The position numbers and the translations under genes were made by a program. A DNA stretch of 64,000 bases from Thysanoteuthis rhombus (lineage: Eukaryota; Mollusca; Cephalopoda; Oegopsida; Thysanoteuthidae). Location: positions 39,109,325 through 39,173,324 of the forward strand of contig OY735215.1 in assembly GCA_963457665.1 (NCBI GenBank). Reading direction: 5' to 3'. Position 1 is the stretch's first letter. Each line of letters begins with the position of its first letter. Positions 19,561 to 28,955 of the stretch are shown here, piece by piece. The notes under the pieces were generated by a model. The model was not told the DNA's origin and made no database searches. It was given only the letters and a program-made list of their open reading frames with translations.

Positions 19561-20410
19561 TGTAACTGGAACTCCCCATAATAGTATTATTTAAATGATA
19601 AAAGATACTGCGGAGGGTGCTGGAATATTGAGGAGATACGCTGTGTGAAACGTTGTTGGTGGTGATGATGATGCTGGTACCACTGTTGCTGGTGATGCTG
19701 CTGATGATAACTGAAGTGATTCTGCTGAGAATAAGAAGAAAAAAAAAAGAAAAATAATGTACACAACTACAAAAACTCAAGTTACTAAAGATATTAGCGA
19801 TAGTAGCGATAACATTTTCTAATTCAATATTAATAAGAATATAAAATGGATTATATCACAGTCTCCATTAATTATAGATCTAGCGAGAAGCGCGTAGAAC
19901 TTGCAGACTCCGAAGAGTAATCAGAAGGAAGAGGGTGCAGAGTGTGTATAGGAGGGAGGGAGGAAGGGAAGGAGGAGGGCGACTGACCAAGCCGAGAAAA
20001 CGCGTGTCTAAGCCAGACAGGATGCATGTTTCTGAGTTGCTGTTGCTTGGAAATAATTAAAAACCAAGCTAATTATGCCACCTGTTCGAATGCCAGTTAA
20101 TTGCACGGTTCCTTTGATCGCAAAAGTAGATCGTGTGCCTCGTTGATTAAAAGGCGATACGCGTGATAGTCATGAACAACACTTGCGGTTCCAGAGCGGG
20201 TTGCATGATATTTTCGCAAGCTATGGATAGTCGATTAGGCGTTTCATTATGGTTTAATGCTTGGTAAGTTAGCCTGTAAGGCCCCATCAAATAAAGATTG
20301 ACGATGGGAATGGAGAATATGCCTTGCAACATTTTGGTTTGGAGCAAAAATGACGGAGTGCGACTTTAACGTTTGAGCGCAATAGAATAAGATTACTTAG
20401 AAGACGATGC
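19561..20410. other. Unassigned; comparatively complex, GC-richer stretch at 19.86-20.35 kb
   Basis: Between 20030 and 20350 the sequence lacks simple repeats and any match elsewhere in the window, and contains homeodomain-type ATTA/TAAT words ('ctaattatgcc', 'gttaattgcac'). It could be host regulatory DNA; nothing proves it. A TGGTGATGATG-like tract lies at 19650-19710. Confidence 0.3.
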
Positions 20411-20415
20411 ACTGC

Positions 20416-20418
<3 letters not shown>

Positions 20419-20463
<45 letters not shown>
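20419..20463. repeat. (AT)n microsatellite
   Basis: About 22 AT units. Confidence 0.97.
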
Positions 20464-20464
<1 letters not shown>

Positions 20465-20539
20465 CGTTGTATTATGTAGAAACTTTTATTTTAAATGATG
20501 TTCCGTCATTACACGGTTAACCATTTACTTGACCTAGAC

Positions 20540-20700
20540 AACGTAAATAGAATGCTGCAGGAATCGAACCTGCGACCAATAGGGTAGCTGCTTCAACGTA
20601 CCGTTTTTCTTACCATTAGGCTAAACGGCCACCGGTAATGCAAAGGCCCAAACTTTTAGCTTGTATTTTCTGAATTCAAATTTCGTTTCTGTTAGATTTT
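20540..20700 (-). mobile_element. SINE-C (tRNA-like) copy with intact box A and box B
   Basis: On the reverse strand box A is TAGCCTAATGG (20613-20623) and the T-arm is GCAGGTTCGATTCCTGC (20557-20573), a perfect five-base stem with a perfect box B. The spacing of about 40 bases fits a tRNA. Acceptor halves do not pair, so it is not a working tRNA gene. Similarity to the 2.53 kb copy extends 5' of box A ('gggcctttgcattacc' and beyond), showing that the repeat is larger than the tRNA-like part. Confidence 0.65.
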
Positions 20701-21415
20701 ATTCTATTTTTTCAATGATAGACAGTAAATGATATTTTGCATTTTTTTATGGTTACTTGATATTCAGTTCTATATTTAGTTACAGTAAGATTACGATTAA
20801 AGACCGATTGTATTAGTGCATATTGCTTTTATAAAACTGAGTGAAGGGTTGTAAAAAACATTAGTCTCATCGGTTGCAAACAAAATAAAAGACGAGAAAC
20901 TCTGCTGTATCCTTCATTATTTATTTCTGACAACTATTTACATACATCCTTTTTTTCAAAATTATTTTTAGGTTATGATTTTTCTCACCAGTAAAAGCAA
21001 AAAAAGTGCTAAAAGTTCTTTTCTAAATATTTTTGTGTGCTTTCAATCAATAACACTTCTATTACCCTTGGATGTGTGTCAGCTGTAAAGAAAAAGACTT
21101 TTGGTTAGGGGGGAGGGAATTATTTAAGATGTTACTATAATGTCGAACTGGAAATGTACTATCGTACAACCGTCCAATATTATTTTTCAAGAATAGAAAT
21201 TTTTCCGAACATCATTGGAAGAATAATGATACCACATTGGCAATAACGCAAATGCTTCAAAGCTGTACTTTCGTACAACTAACGTATAGTAAGAGTCCAA
21301 ATCAGCATTAGGATTAGAACGTAAATGTACACGAAATACACGAATTTCTATATACTATCTCCCCCTACAATTACGAATATCTACAAAGTCGTCATATTTT
21401 ACTTTATATCATTTC
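20701..21415. other. Unassigned AT-rich sequence
   Basis: No recognisable feature on either strand. 'gaaatgtactatcgtacaac' near 21150 is echoed by 'agctgtactttcgtacaact' near 21260, a short imperfect repeat with palindromic core GTAC..GTAC. Confidence 0.35.
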
Positions 21416-21418
21416 GAA

Positions 21419-21419
<1 letters not shown>

Positions 21420-21511
<92 letters not shown>
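21420..21511. repeat. (AC)n(AT)n microsatellite
   Basis: About 14 AC units then about 30 AT units. Confidence 0.96.
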
Positions 21512-21514
<3 letters not shown>

Positions 21515-21529
21515 CAGCTAAATCACTCG

Positions 21530-22050
21530 TCTCATCATTGGCTTTTTTGCTTCAGTCATTTGACATAGACCTTCCCCAGGATTCGCTAGACAATAATGGG
21601 TGTTGCAGAGCGGAGCCAATATTTTTTGAACTTGTCTCGCTCGTCACGCCAATTTATATTTTGCTGGCAGCAGTTTCCCTATGTGATCTCTGGGGATCCA
21701 TGTTGTGAGTCGTGATGTCCATCGATTGTCCGCCATTCTTGCAACATGACCAGTTCATTGCCATTTGAGTTTTCTAATGGAATCTATGATATCCCCGACC
21801 CTTGTTTTTCTCTAATTTACTGCTCTGTTTTGTGATCTTTCCATGTGATATTGAGCGTATTTCTCTCATGTGTATGTTGCATGGTTCTCAGATTGAGGGT
21901 CAGTCTCTTGGTTAGGTTCCAAATTTCAGCTCCATCGATAGCTATCGGAAGGATGCCTTGGTTGTAGACCCTTTGAAAAAAAATAATTGGATTTTCTTGC
22001 TCTTCCAAAAGCCTACCATCCTAGTGTGATTCTCCACTTTATTTCTCCAA
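21530..22050 (-). mobile_element. RTE-type LINE remnant (minus strand) with 3' end
   Basis: Reverse-strand blocks: EEQENPIIFF then RVYNQGILPIAIDGAEIWNL, TKRLTLNLRTMQHTHER and ITWKDHKT (21817-22000), then decayed KWQWTGHVARMADN, 'HNMDPQRSH' and QDWRD-like text, ending near 21545 at 'ctcatcattgg'. A stop interrupts after HKTEQ. It begins near 22050 at 'caccatcctagtgtgattct'-like text. Confidence 0.85.
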
Positions 22051-22087
22051 AAGGACAAAAGCATTGAGACTTTTGCGTTGACCCTTA

Positions 22088-22355
22088 AAGGGGAAAAGGT
22101 TTTCCTGCACTTCTAAGCACTTATAGCTAAAATAAAAAAAATGTGCCGCCGTGAAGGAACAGTTTTCCCTTTAATTCTAACTCCATAAAGTAGAATGAAT
22201 CCCTAAACTTATGGAGCGGAGAAAGTTTCCCTTCACGTTCGACACAATAAAGAAAGAAGTTTCCCTCCATTTTAACCTTTTGAAGAGAAAAAAAATTCTC
22301 TCCGTTTTGAGCCCTGAGTGGGGAAAAGTTTCCCTTTGTATTGTAAATAGAACAC
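22088..22355. repeat. Degenerate tandem repeat with palindromic GGGAAA..TTTCCC core
   Basis: Six diverged units of about 40-55 bases share a core of the form GGGAAAAGTTTCCCT followed by T/C-rich text: near 22088 (GGGAAAAGGTTTTCC), 22155 (GGAACAGTTTTCCC), 22218 (GGAGAAAGTTTCCC), 22255 (GAAAGAAGTTTCCC), 22288 (AAAAAAATTCTC) and 22320 (GGGGAAAAGTTTCCC). The core is self-complementary and could pair within each unit. Confidence 0.6.
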
Positions 22356-22379
22356 TTATCTAAAAAGATGTTCTCTCAA

Positions 22380-22500
22380 AGCTGTTCACTTTAAAACCTT
22401 CTCATAGGTCCATAGAGTATGCATGCAAAATTTGGTTGGACTACCCTCATAGCATGATGGATAGACAGACAGACATGTAATTTATATACAAACTTGCATT
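22380..22500. repeat. Unit with 'aaaatttggttgga..gatagacagacagacatg'
   Basis: The text resembles the 'agacagac' units at 15.3-15.6 kb in layout (attgaaatt..., then a dacagac run), but sequence identity is weak. Confidence 0.3.
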
Positions 22501-22799
22501 GATCTCGTCAAGATATCTGGTAACATTTTTGTTGTATTATGGTAACAAACTCACAACGACAAAGAATGCTGATCTTTTGATAAATTCGAGCAAAAGGTTA
22601 CTGAGTAAAAGCAGGAATCATGTCATTTCTCCCAAACTAATCTGACTGACAGACAATACTTCAAGCTTGAAATCCTGTTTCAAATCAATCCCTTGGTAGT
22701 TCACGTGTATGCCTAGGAAGGGCTTAGTCTGACGATCGAGTCGCAATAGTTTTTCTCAATCTTATATACCGTTTCGCAATAATATGACTGGCAATCACA

Positions 22800-23330
22800 C
22801 ATCCGCACAAAAGTCAGCATTGTGAATTGCATTGTGGATCCTTTTTGTTGGATTATTTCCGCCAAACTTGAAGGATAGTTACCCAAATACTTTTGCTTAG
22901 TTCAGACGGAAATTTCACTCTACCCTTCTTTGCTAAAGTTCTCCAATTCTGATTTGTTCTTGGGATTTCTTCTCCTAACGTTCGTTTTTAATTCCCACCA
23001 CCACTACCAGAAATCTTCAATAGGATTTAGATCAAATGATTGCAAAAGCCAAGACGAAACATTGATCTTTTCCTTTTCCGTTCATTCAGTACCCTGCTTT
23101 GACTTATGTTTGGGATCATTGTTTGTTGGAACATCCAATTCCTTCTCATGTGGAGATTCCAAGTCGAACTCTTCAGATTATCCTCAAGAATATCTCGATA
23201 GCTTGCTTCTTTTTCATGGTGCCTCCGATTTGCACGCAAGTTGATCAACACAATTTGCAATAAAGCAAAAAGTGCGTCATGTGGCTCTATGAAGATGGAA
23301 AAATATTGACTCAAATATCCACTTAATTTA
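22800..23330 (-). mobile_element. Tc1-like transposase remnant (catalytic core to C-terminus)
   Basis: The reverse strand reads ILEDNLKSST, RRNWMFQQTMIPNISQSRV, then after a frameshift SFDLNPIEDFWWWWELK, NPKNKSELENFSKEGWSEI and GNYPSSLAEIIQQKG. Tc1 transposases have WxFQQDNDPKHTSK, then SPDLNPIEnlWxELK, then a C-terminal helix ending in NKG. The second catalytic Asp in QQDND is replaced (QQTMI), while the Glu of NPIE is present in the second block. With a frame break and lost N-terminus, the copy is dead. Confidence 0.82.
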
Positions 23331-23825
23331 TAATGAGTTTTATCAACGGTACTAATAACGTAATTTGAATTTAGTAGAACATATACGGAGAAAGGTGTTG
23401 GATGGGACGTTCAATTTTTCATACTGCGTGAAAAATCATTGCTCCACTTTCAATATATCTACTCTAGAAATGAACTGTGTGAGTTTCTCGGGTTGCTGCC
23501 CGTAACACTGGGCTTTTCGACTGGAGGGTTAAAATGTTGCCGAAACAAATACTTCCGAAGCACCGCATCAAACTATACACTCACAGAAATTTAATTATAT
23601 TTCCGATATATCCGTGAATTTTTGTCCACTGGGATTAATAAGTAGGTCATATGAGATAAGGTGGGTCAGGAGACACATCTTATAGAAACTATCAGCAAGA
23701 TAGATCTGCTAGCTTTTATCCGTGGGTTCGATTCTCATTCGAACTCTTACCATTGATGGTCTAATACAAAACTGCTATGTTAGTAAATGATATGAAAAAA
23801 GAATGATTCAGGACTCATGCTGTGT
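23331..23825. other. Unassigned; includes box B-like site
   Basis: 'atatatccgtgaatttttgtccactgggattaa' (split by small gaps) at 23606-23640 recurs at 14.84-14.87 kb next to another Tc1 relic, so it may belong to a shared transposon end. GGTTCGATTCT (23725-23735) fits box B but no box A was found at tRNA spacing. Confidence 0.4.
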
Positions 23826-23829
23826 TAAA

Positions 23830-24475
23830 ACAATCAGCAAGCTCCTATTGATCCAAACCCCTGCGAGAACAAGATGTGACATGAGGTCGGTTCAACGTGC
23901 AGCACGCAAGCGTGTGGCTTAGGGACTTCAAAAATTCTCTTTATGTTATGTGCTTTAGAGGATGAATAGGTCACAGAGCGAACACTGATCCAAATAGCCG
24001 GGCCAGCACAGAGCCATGCCAAGGGCGTAGCAGCTGCATTCGTCTGGTCACAAATGATTTTCTAAATATAAATTTGGATAATCAGCAAGTTCCTATTCAG
24101 CTAACCCCCCCCCCGATACCAGGATATGACACAAGGTCGGTTTGAAGTTGGGAAACTCACACGCGAACATGTGGAGCAGGAATATCTCAAATTGTTTTCA
24201 GTCATCGCAACTATTTTTGCACGGACATAAGAGCATTGGACTTGGCCACAGGACGAACCCCGATCCCCCTCTGAGTCCAGACTTCATAGAGCAATGCCGG
24301 GCATTGCATCGTAGAAATTATCTTCCAATTAGTGTGATCAGTAAGCTCCTATTTAGCAGAATCCACACGCGAACAGTAAGTAGCAGAAGGTCAATGTAAT
24401 GTGGGGAATGTCACACGCGAACATGTAAGGCAGGAGTTTCCTTAAAAAATTCTCTTTAGTACTCACAACTACCGT
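23830..24475. repeat. Three-unit tandem array, ~250 bp unit
   Basis: Units start near 23831, 24080 and 24340 with ATCAGCAAGYTCCTATT. Shared internal text includes 'gatatgacac.aggtcggtt', 'cacacgcgaacatgtgg' and 'caaaaattctctttagt'. Unit 3 is shortened. Units are diverged (many substitutions and indels), so the array is old. Non-coding. Confidence 0.65.
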
Positions 24476-24935
24476 TCGGTGATTGTTTGCGAACCGGTGT
24501 TCCCAACGCAACTTGGACGTAACATACACTCAAATCGGAAGTACACGCAGTTACTTTTTGCCTGTCACAGTTCGCGGTTTCAAAACACGAACAAAAAAAA
24601 ACCAAGTACATCTTCAGTTCGATGGGCCGACCTTCGCCCCAACCGTGGAACAACACGGATAGAAGGGAGGGGGGGGGAAACAGGAACAAATTTCACTGAT
24701 TCACCCCAATTTCACCGATTTACCTCAGAATCACTACAATGGAAAAAAAACCCAGAATAATAATGGAATAATCTTATAGTATCCGGACAAATTAGCGAAC
24801 TAGAATTATGATTTAGAGAAAAGAAAGAGGAAAAATGCCGAGCTTAAATTAGTTCGGATCCAATCACGAGCGTCCGCAGCCACTTTTAAGGATATATTTC
24901 TTTTTATATGAGAACAGTTAGAAAAAAAAGGTCAT
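24476..24935. other. Unassigned sequence
   Basis: The 93-codon frame 24479-24760 has no recognised motif. A G10 run lies near 24669. Confidence 0.35.
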
Positions 24936-24940
24936 GTACA

Positions 24941-25415
24941 GCGAATATATTGAAGACAAAGATACAGTAACCAAAATCGAAGATGTAGAACTGGAGAAAG
25001 TAGACCACTACATCTACCTAAGACAACGAATTCACATGAAACCCAAAGAATAACAAATCTAAAGAAGAATCAGTCTTGGATGACTGACATCCGGTAGATA
25101 ACATAAAATGGAGAGATCACAAGACAGCACAATATATTAGAGGATGAACAGGTGACCGAGATATCATAGAAACAGTAAGAAAACTCAAATGGCAACGGGC
25201 TGGTCATATTACGTGAATTGTAGACAACCACTGGCCATCAGTGCTCACAGCATGGGTCCCTGGAGATCACATCCCAAACCGTAGCCGGCTGAATATGTGA
25301 TGGCTAGACGAACTACACAAGTTCAGAAAGTATTGGCTCCGCGACACCCATGATAGAGAAGACTGGCAAATCCTGGGGAGGGTCATTGTCCAACGACGGA
25401 TGCTCAAAGGATGAT
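24941..25415 (+). mobile_element. RTE-type LINE remnant with 3' end and tail
   Basis: Blocks in order: V-E-L-E-K-V-D-H-Y-I-Y-L-R-Q-R-I, RRISLG, (internal deletion removing the YNQC to MQRAHE blocks), KWRDHKTAQYIR, DIIETVRKLKWQRAGHI, HWPSVLTAWVPGDH, WLDELHKFRKYWLRDTHDREDW and ILGRVIVQRRMLKG, then TGATGATTATGATGATG. Multiple in-frame stops. The LKD-stop end has lost one base relative to other copies. Confidence 0.85.
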
Positions 25416-25936
25416 GATTATGATGATGATGATTATCATTATTATTATTATAATTATTATCATTTTTTTATTTATTTATTTTTTATTGCACCGTTATATT
25501 TAATAGACTACAATGCTGCGTCTCGTCCTCTCAAAGAAGGCCTGGCCCAAGGGCGGGGAGGTTGCAGAAGCCCATGGATGCGATGCATTCAAGTGAGCAC
25601 TACTCTTACTATACTGATTTTAAATTCATGTACAGATTTGAGTCAATATGCCTTCTACTTCAATTATAGACTTTCTTCTTTCTTCCAGAGTAAATCTTTC
25701 TTTTCGAACATGGGTATTATATTCAAGTCTTTTGTTTCATTATACGTGGATATTCAAATTCTAGCACTGTAAAATCGTTTCTTGCATTTAAAATTAGTTT
25801 AGATAGCTGTTAATCATTTCAGTGGATGTAGAGATTTTGAAGACAAACTAAGAAGTAGAGAGTCTGGTTGTCAGTGTATTTTTGAAGTCATGAACAGCGA
25901 TCCTGGTGCCCTGACAAAGGTTTTTAAAGTATAGTA
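25416..25936. other. Unassigned; T/A-rich tract then ordinary sequence
   Basis: The (TGA)/(TTA) tail of the RTE runs into a TTTATTTATT tract to about 25495. The 140-codon frame 25350-25772 starts inside the RTE end and reads through its tail, so it is not a gene. Confidence 0.45.
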
Positions 25937-26012
<76 letters not shown>

Positions 26013-26102
26013 AATATATATATATATATATGTACATGTATGTATATATATGTATATGTATGTATGTATATATATATACATACATACACATATACATATA
26101 TA

Positions 26103-26134
<32 letters not shown>

Positions 26135-26173
26135 CATATATATACATACATATACATATATATACATTCATAT

Positions 26174-26263
<90 letters not shown>
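25937..26263. repeat. Large compound (AT)n/(TGTA)n/(ATAC)n/(AC)n microsatellite
   Basis: About 34 AT units, a spacer, TGTA/ATAC-type tetranucleotides that change strand sense at about 26075, then about 20 AC units and about 28 AT units. All six frames stay open through it (IYIYIY, THTHTH), which is purely repeat-driven. Confidence 0.97.
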
Positions 26264-27755
26264 TATTTACTGAATATAAATGATTCAATTTAGAATGCAT
26301 TTATCATATGAGCTCGTCCGTAATCTTGAAAATTCCCATTACCAATTGTTTCTGTTAATTCCTACACCACAGAAAGTAATTAACCGTCAGATATTACTAG
26401 AATGTCTGACTCCACTCCGGGGGAATTCGCCTTACTTGACTTCATTCTGTTTAATTCATACAATTTCCCATTTTTTCCAATCGTATTTGTTTTTGTATTT
26501 TAAAGTTCTATTCTCCCAGACACTTGACACCTGAGTAGCCACCCGTGTTGCTGATAGCTTGGGTCGGCCCAGGTCATGAAAGCTGATAAAAAAAAAAAGA
26601 ATGAAGAAAAACAAAAGGTCTGTGAGGAAAGCCATAAAGGAGGGCCAAAATAAGCCCCCAGAACAACGAAAGATTTGTATAGAAAGTGTTTGGAAATGTC
26701 ATCTTTCATATTTTAAACATTTCGAGCTCTTTCGTAATTCTGAGCTTAGAAAGCAAAAGAAAAACAACAAAAAGGATAGAACCTGTTTGAAAACTGCGAC
26801 GTTGCATATACAACCTCTGTCAGCATTTTGCAACGTTTGTATACATTTGTTTGTGTGATAAAACTATTTCTTTCCGATCAAATTTTCAAGTTGATCCCTA
26901 TTGAATGAATAATCATTGCATCCAAAATAAAATGAAAAATATCCTTCCAAATTATTCATTGTGAATAGAAAAAAAAAACTATGAATATGCATGTGAACTG
27001 TATACATATATATAAACTGTATATATATATCAATTATAAACACGGTATAGTCTCCTTTCTCACTCGTATTTTCTCGGATTTATTCATTTCGAGAATTGAT
27101 TAAAAAATATAAATATATATACATGAAGTGTATACATTACTTAAAAACATTGTATAGTCTGTTTCCTTTATTTCATCTACATTTTATATCTTTTATCACG
27201 AGAAATGATTTTCAAAAAAATGGAATATGACAGTGTGACGTAAGAAAGAAAAATATTCTCTGTCCACTCTCTATATCATACCTTTCTATCAGTACCGACG
27301 CTTTCTCTCCTTATCACCCCCTCTCTTATTGGAATAACCGTTCCCTTTCTTCGTTAGGAACGCTGTCCATCTCTCTTTAACCACTTTCTCTTTGGATCAC
27401 TTGATGTCTTACAAACACTATTAACCTGTTTAGATCCGGTCTTGACGATTAATTTCGGCTATCTTTAGAACCAACGACTTATGTCGCCGTTAAAAATCAG
27501 AGAAAATTGTCTCTATTGAAATCAAACAAAAGGGAAAACGTTCGAAGCGAGGAGGAAACTTTCAATGTTAAACTGGTCCCAATCAGCCAAAATAAACTTG
27601 TCGTTTTTAAAACTTCTATGGACATTAACTTAGAGACAAAATCTGTCTTTCAACGATAGAAACCAGACTCTGTTGTGATATGGGCGGTCGTCTGTGAAAC
27701 ATGAAAGTTTCCAATCAGTGTCGTTGAATAACAAGCAAAAATCCATACTCAAACA
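26264..27755. other. Unassigned sequence
   Basis: Contains 'tatacatatatataaactgtat' type text at 26999-27030. A T/C-rich segment 27250-27420 holds repeated 'tctctc' and 'cccctctc'. No gene recognised. Confidence 0.35.
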
Positions 27756-27758
27756 TGT

Positions 27759-28455
27759 ACAGGGTGTCCCTAAAGTCATCTAATGACTTGAATTATACAA
27801 ATATAAAGATAAGAGCGTTTCCCAGAATTCGACTAATGGTTAATGTTTAAAGGGGATAACGCAGTGTTTTAAGGCAGACAAAATAATGTATGTTGGAATC
27901 ATCACATTTCTCAATTTGATTTAATACACTTCATACATCTAGGAAATTATTATTGAAAAAAGAATCGAACTTTGAAAATATATGTTCTGAAAGTTTTATC
28001 TTTCAAATATTTTGGATAATGAATTTCTAAAACCAGTGCAAAAGAAACCTGATATAAAATATATATATCCTAGGACTTGTGTTCTTATTTCTTGGATCAC
28101 AATTTATAGAAAAAAAAGTTTAGACCTTTTAGCACCATAAAATAAGTTGGACCTTTGAGAAACATGAGATAAGTTCTCACACTGAAGATGTCACTTAAAA
28201 CCTGATGAAAAATGCATCATCTCAAATGGCCAACTTACTCGCCTGATCTGAATGTAATGGGCTCATTTGTATGGTCTGTCTTGGGGGCAAATGCAAGCTC
28301 AAATATCTACCAAAACATGGAGGCTCTGATAGCCAATGTACATTGAAGAATCACGGAAATCCTCTTGAACGTCTTGCGAAGATGGAGATATACGAATGCA
28401 ATGACTGCTGATGATTTTGAGCGAAATCTTTCATTTGTATTCGATATAACAACTT
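27759..28455 (+). mobile_element. mariner/Tc1-superfamily relic
   Basis: The left edge TACAGGGTGTCCCTAAAGT (27759-27777) has the form of mariner-type terminal inverted repeats; the matching right terminus was not found. The right part encodes WPTYSPDLNVMGSFVWSVLG (28225-28290), then YQNMEALIANVH, a stop, and RITEILLNVLRRW. In the mariner family this reads WPxYSPDLNPxD, so the third catalytic acidic residue appears as Gly. Helix-turn-helix and first Asp regions are unrecognisable. Confidence 0.7.
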
Positions 28456-28483
28456 CTTATATATAACCAATGGAAACAGGCCT

Positions 28484-28955
28484 GGTTAGTCACTTGATAG
28501 AAACCGCTGTTTGATCAGCGTATTTTGCCAGCGTGCTGTATTTGGGGTGATCAATGGAGAAATAGGGAAAAAAAGGGATGATGAATGGATGTTACTTCTC
28601 GCATCTTTTGTTGGATAGTGATCACAAAAAGTCCGAATTACCCCAACCCCCCACCCCCACCCAAAAGGTGAATGCTGCTGCACATTAAGTAAAGGATCGA
28701 TTTAGAATAAACGTAACAAATTGAACCCCTTCACTAAAACCCTATGGGGGGCGGGGAGTTGTTTGAAAAAACAAAACCCCCTCTCTTTACTGAATATAAT
28801 AAAGAGTGAATATTGAGAATTTCAGCCTTCTACCCCATTAGAGCAGTCTGTACACGTAATACATAAGTACGTAATTACATAGTCCAGCCAACTTGAGAAC
28901 TGAAGAAACCTATTTTTACATTTTCGATGACAGTTTTGGTTTACTGTTCCTAATT
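28484..28955 (+). mobile_element. R1 dispersed element, full-length copy
   Basis: Starts TTAGTCACTTGATAGAAACCG, ends ACAGTTTTGGTTTACTGTTCC. Internal blocks 'gttacttctcgcatcttttg', 'tagtgatcac' and 'aaggatcgatttagaataaa' match other copies. C/A-rich and G-rich runs (CCCCAACCCCCCACCCCC, GGGGGGCGGGG) are private to it. About 470 bases. Confidence 0.68.

Noticed and set aside
20540..20640. Functional tRNA gene on the minus strand
   Set aside because: The T-arm is perfect but acceptor halves do not pair, and a second diverged copy exists at 2.53 kb, as expected for a dispersed repeat.
23830..24475. CRISPR-like array
   Set aside because: Units are about 250 bases, diverged, with no short exact repeats and regular spacers; the genome is eukaryotic. 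The 40.78 kb 33-bp array has no spacers either.
25938..26300. Open frames of 66-120 codons such as IYIYIY or THTHTH
   Set aside because: They come from AT/AC/ATAC repeats that lack stops in several frames at once; same for frames at 2820, 3215, 42242, 49456, 52461, 53181, 54400 and 55741-56184.
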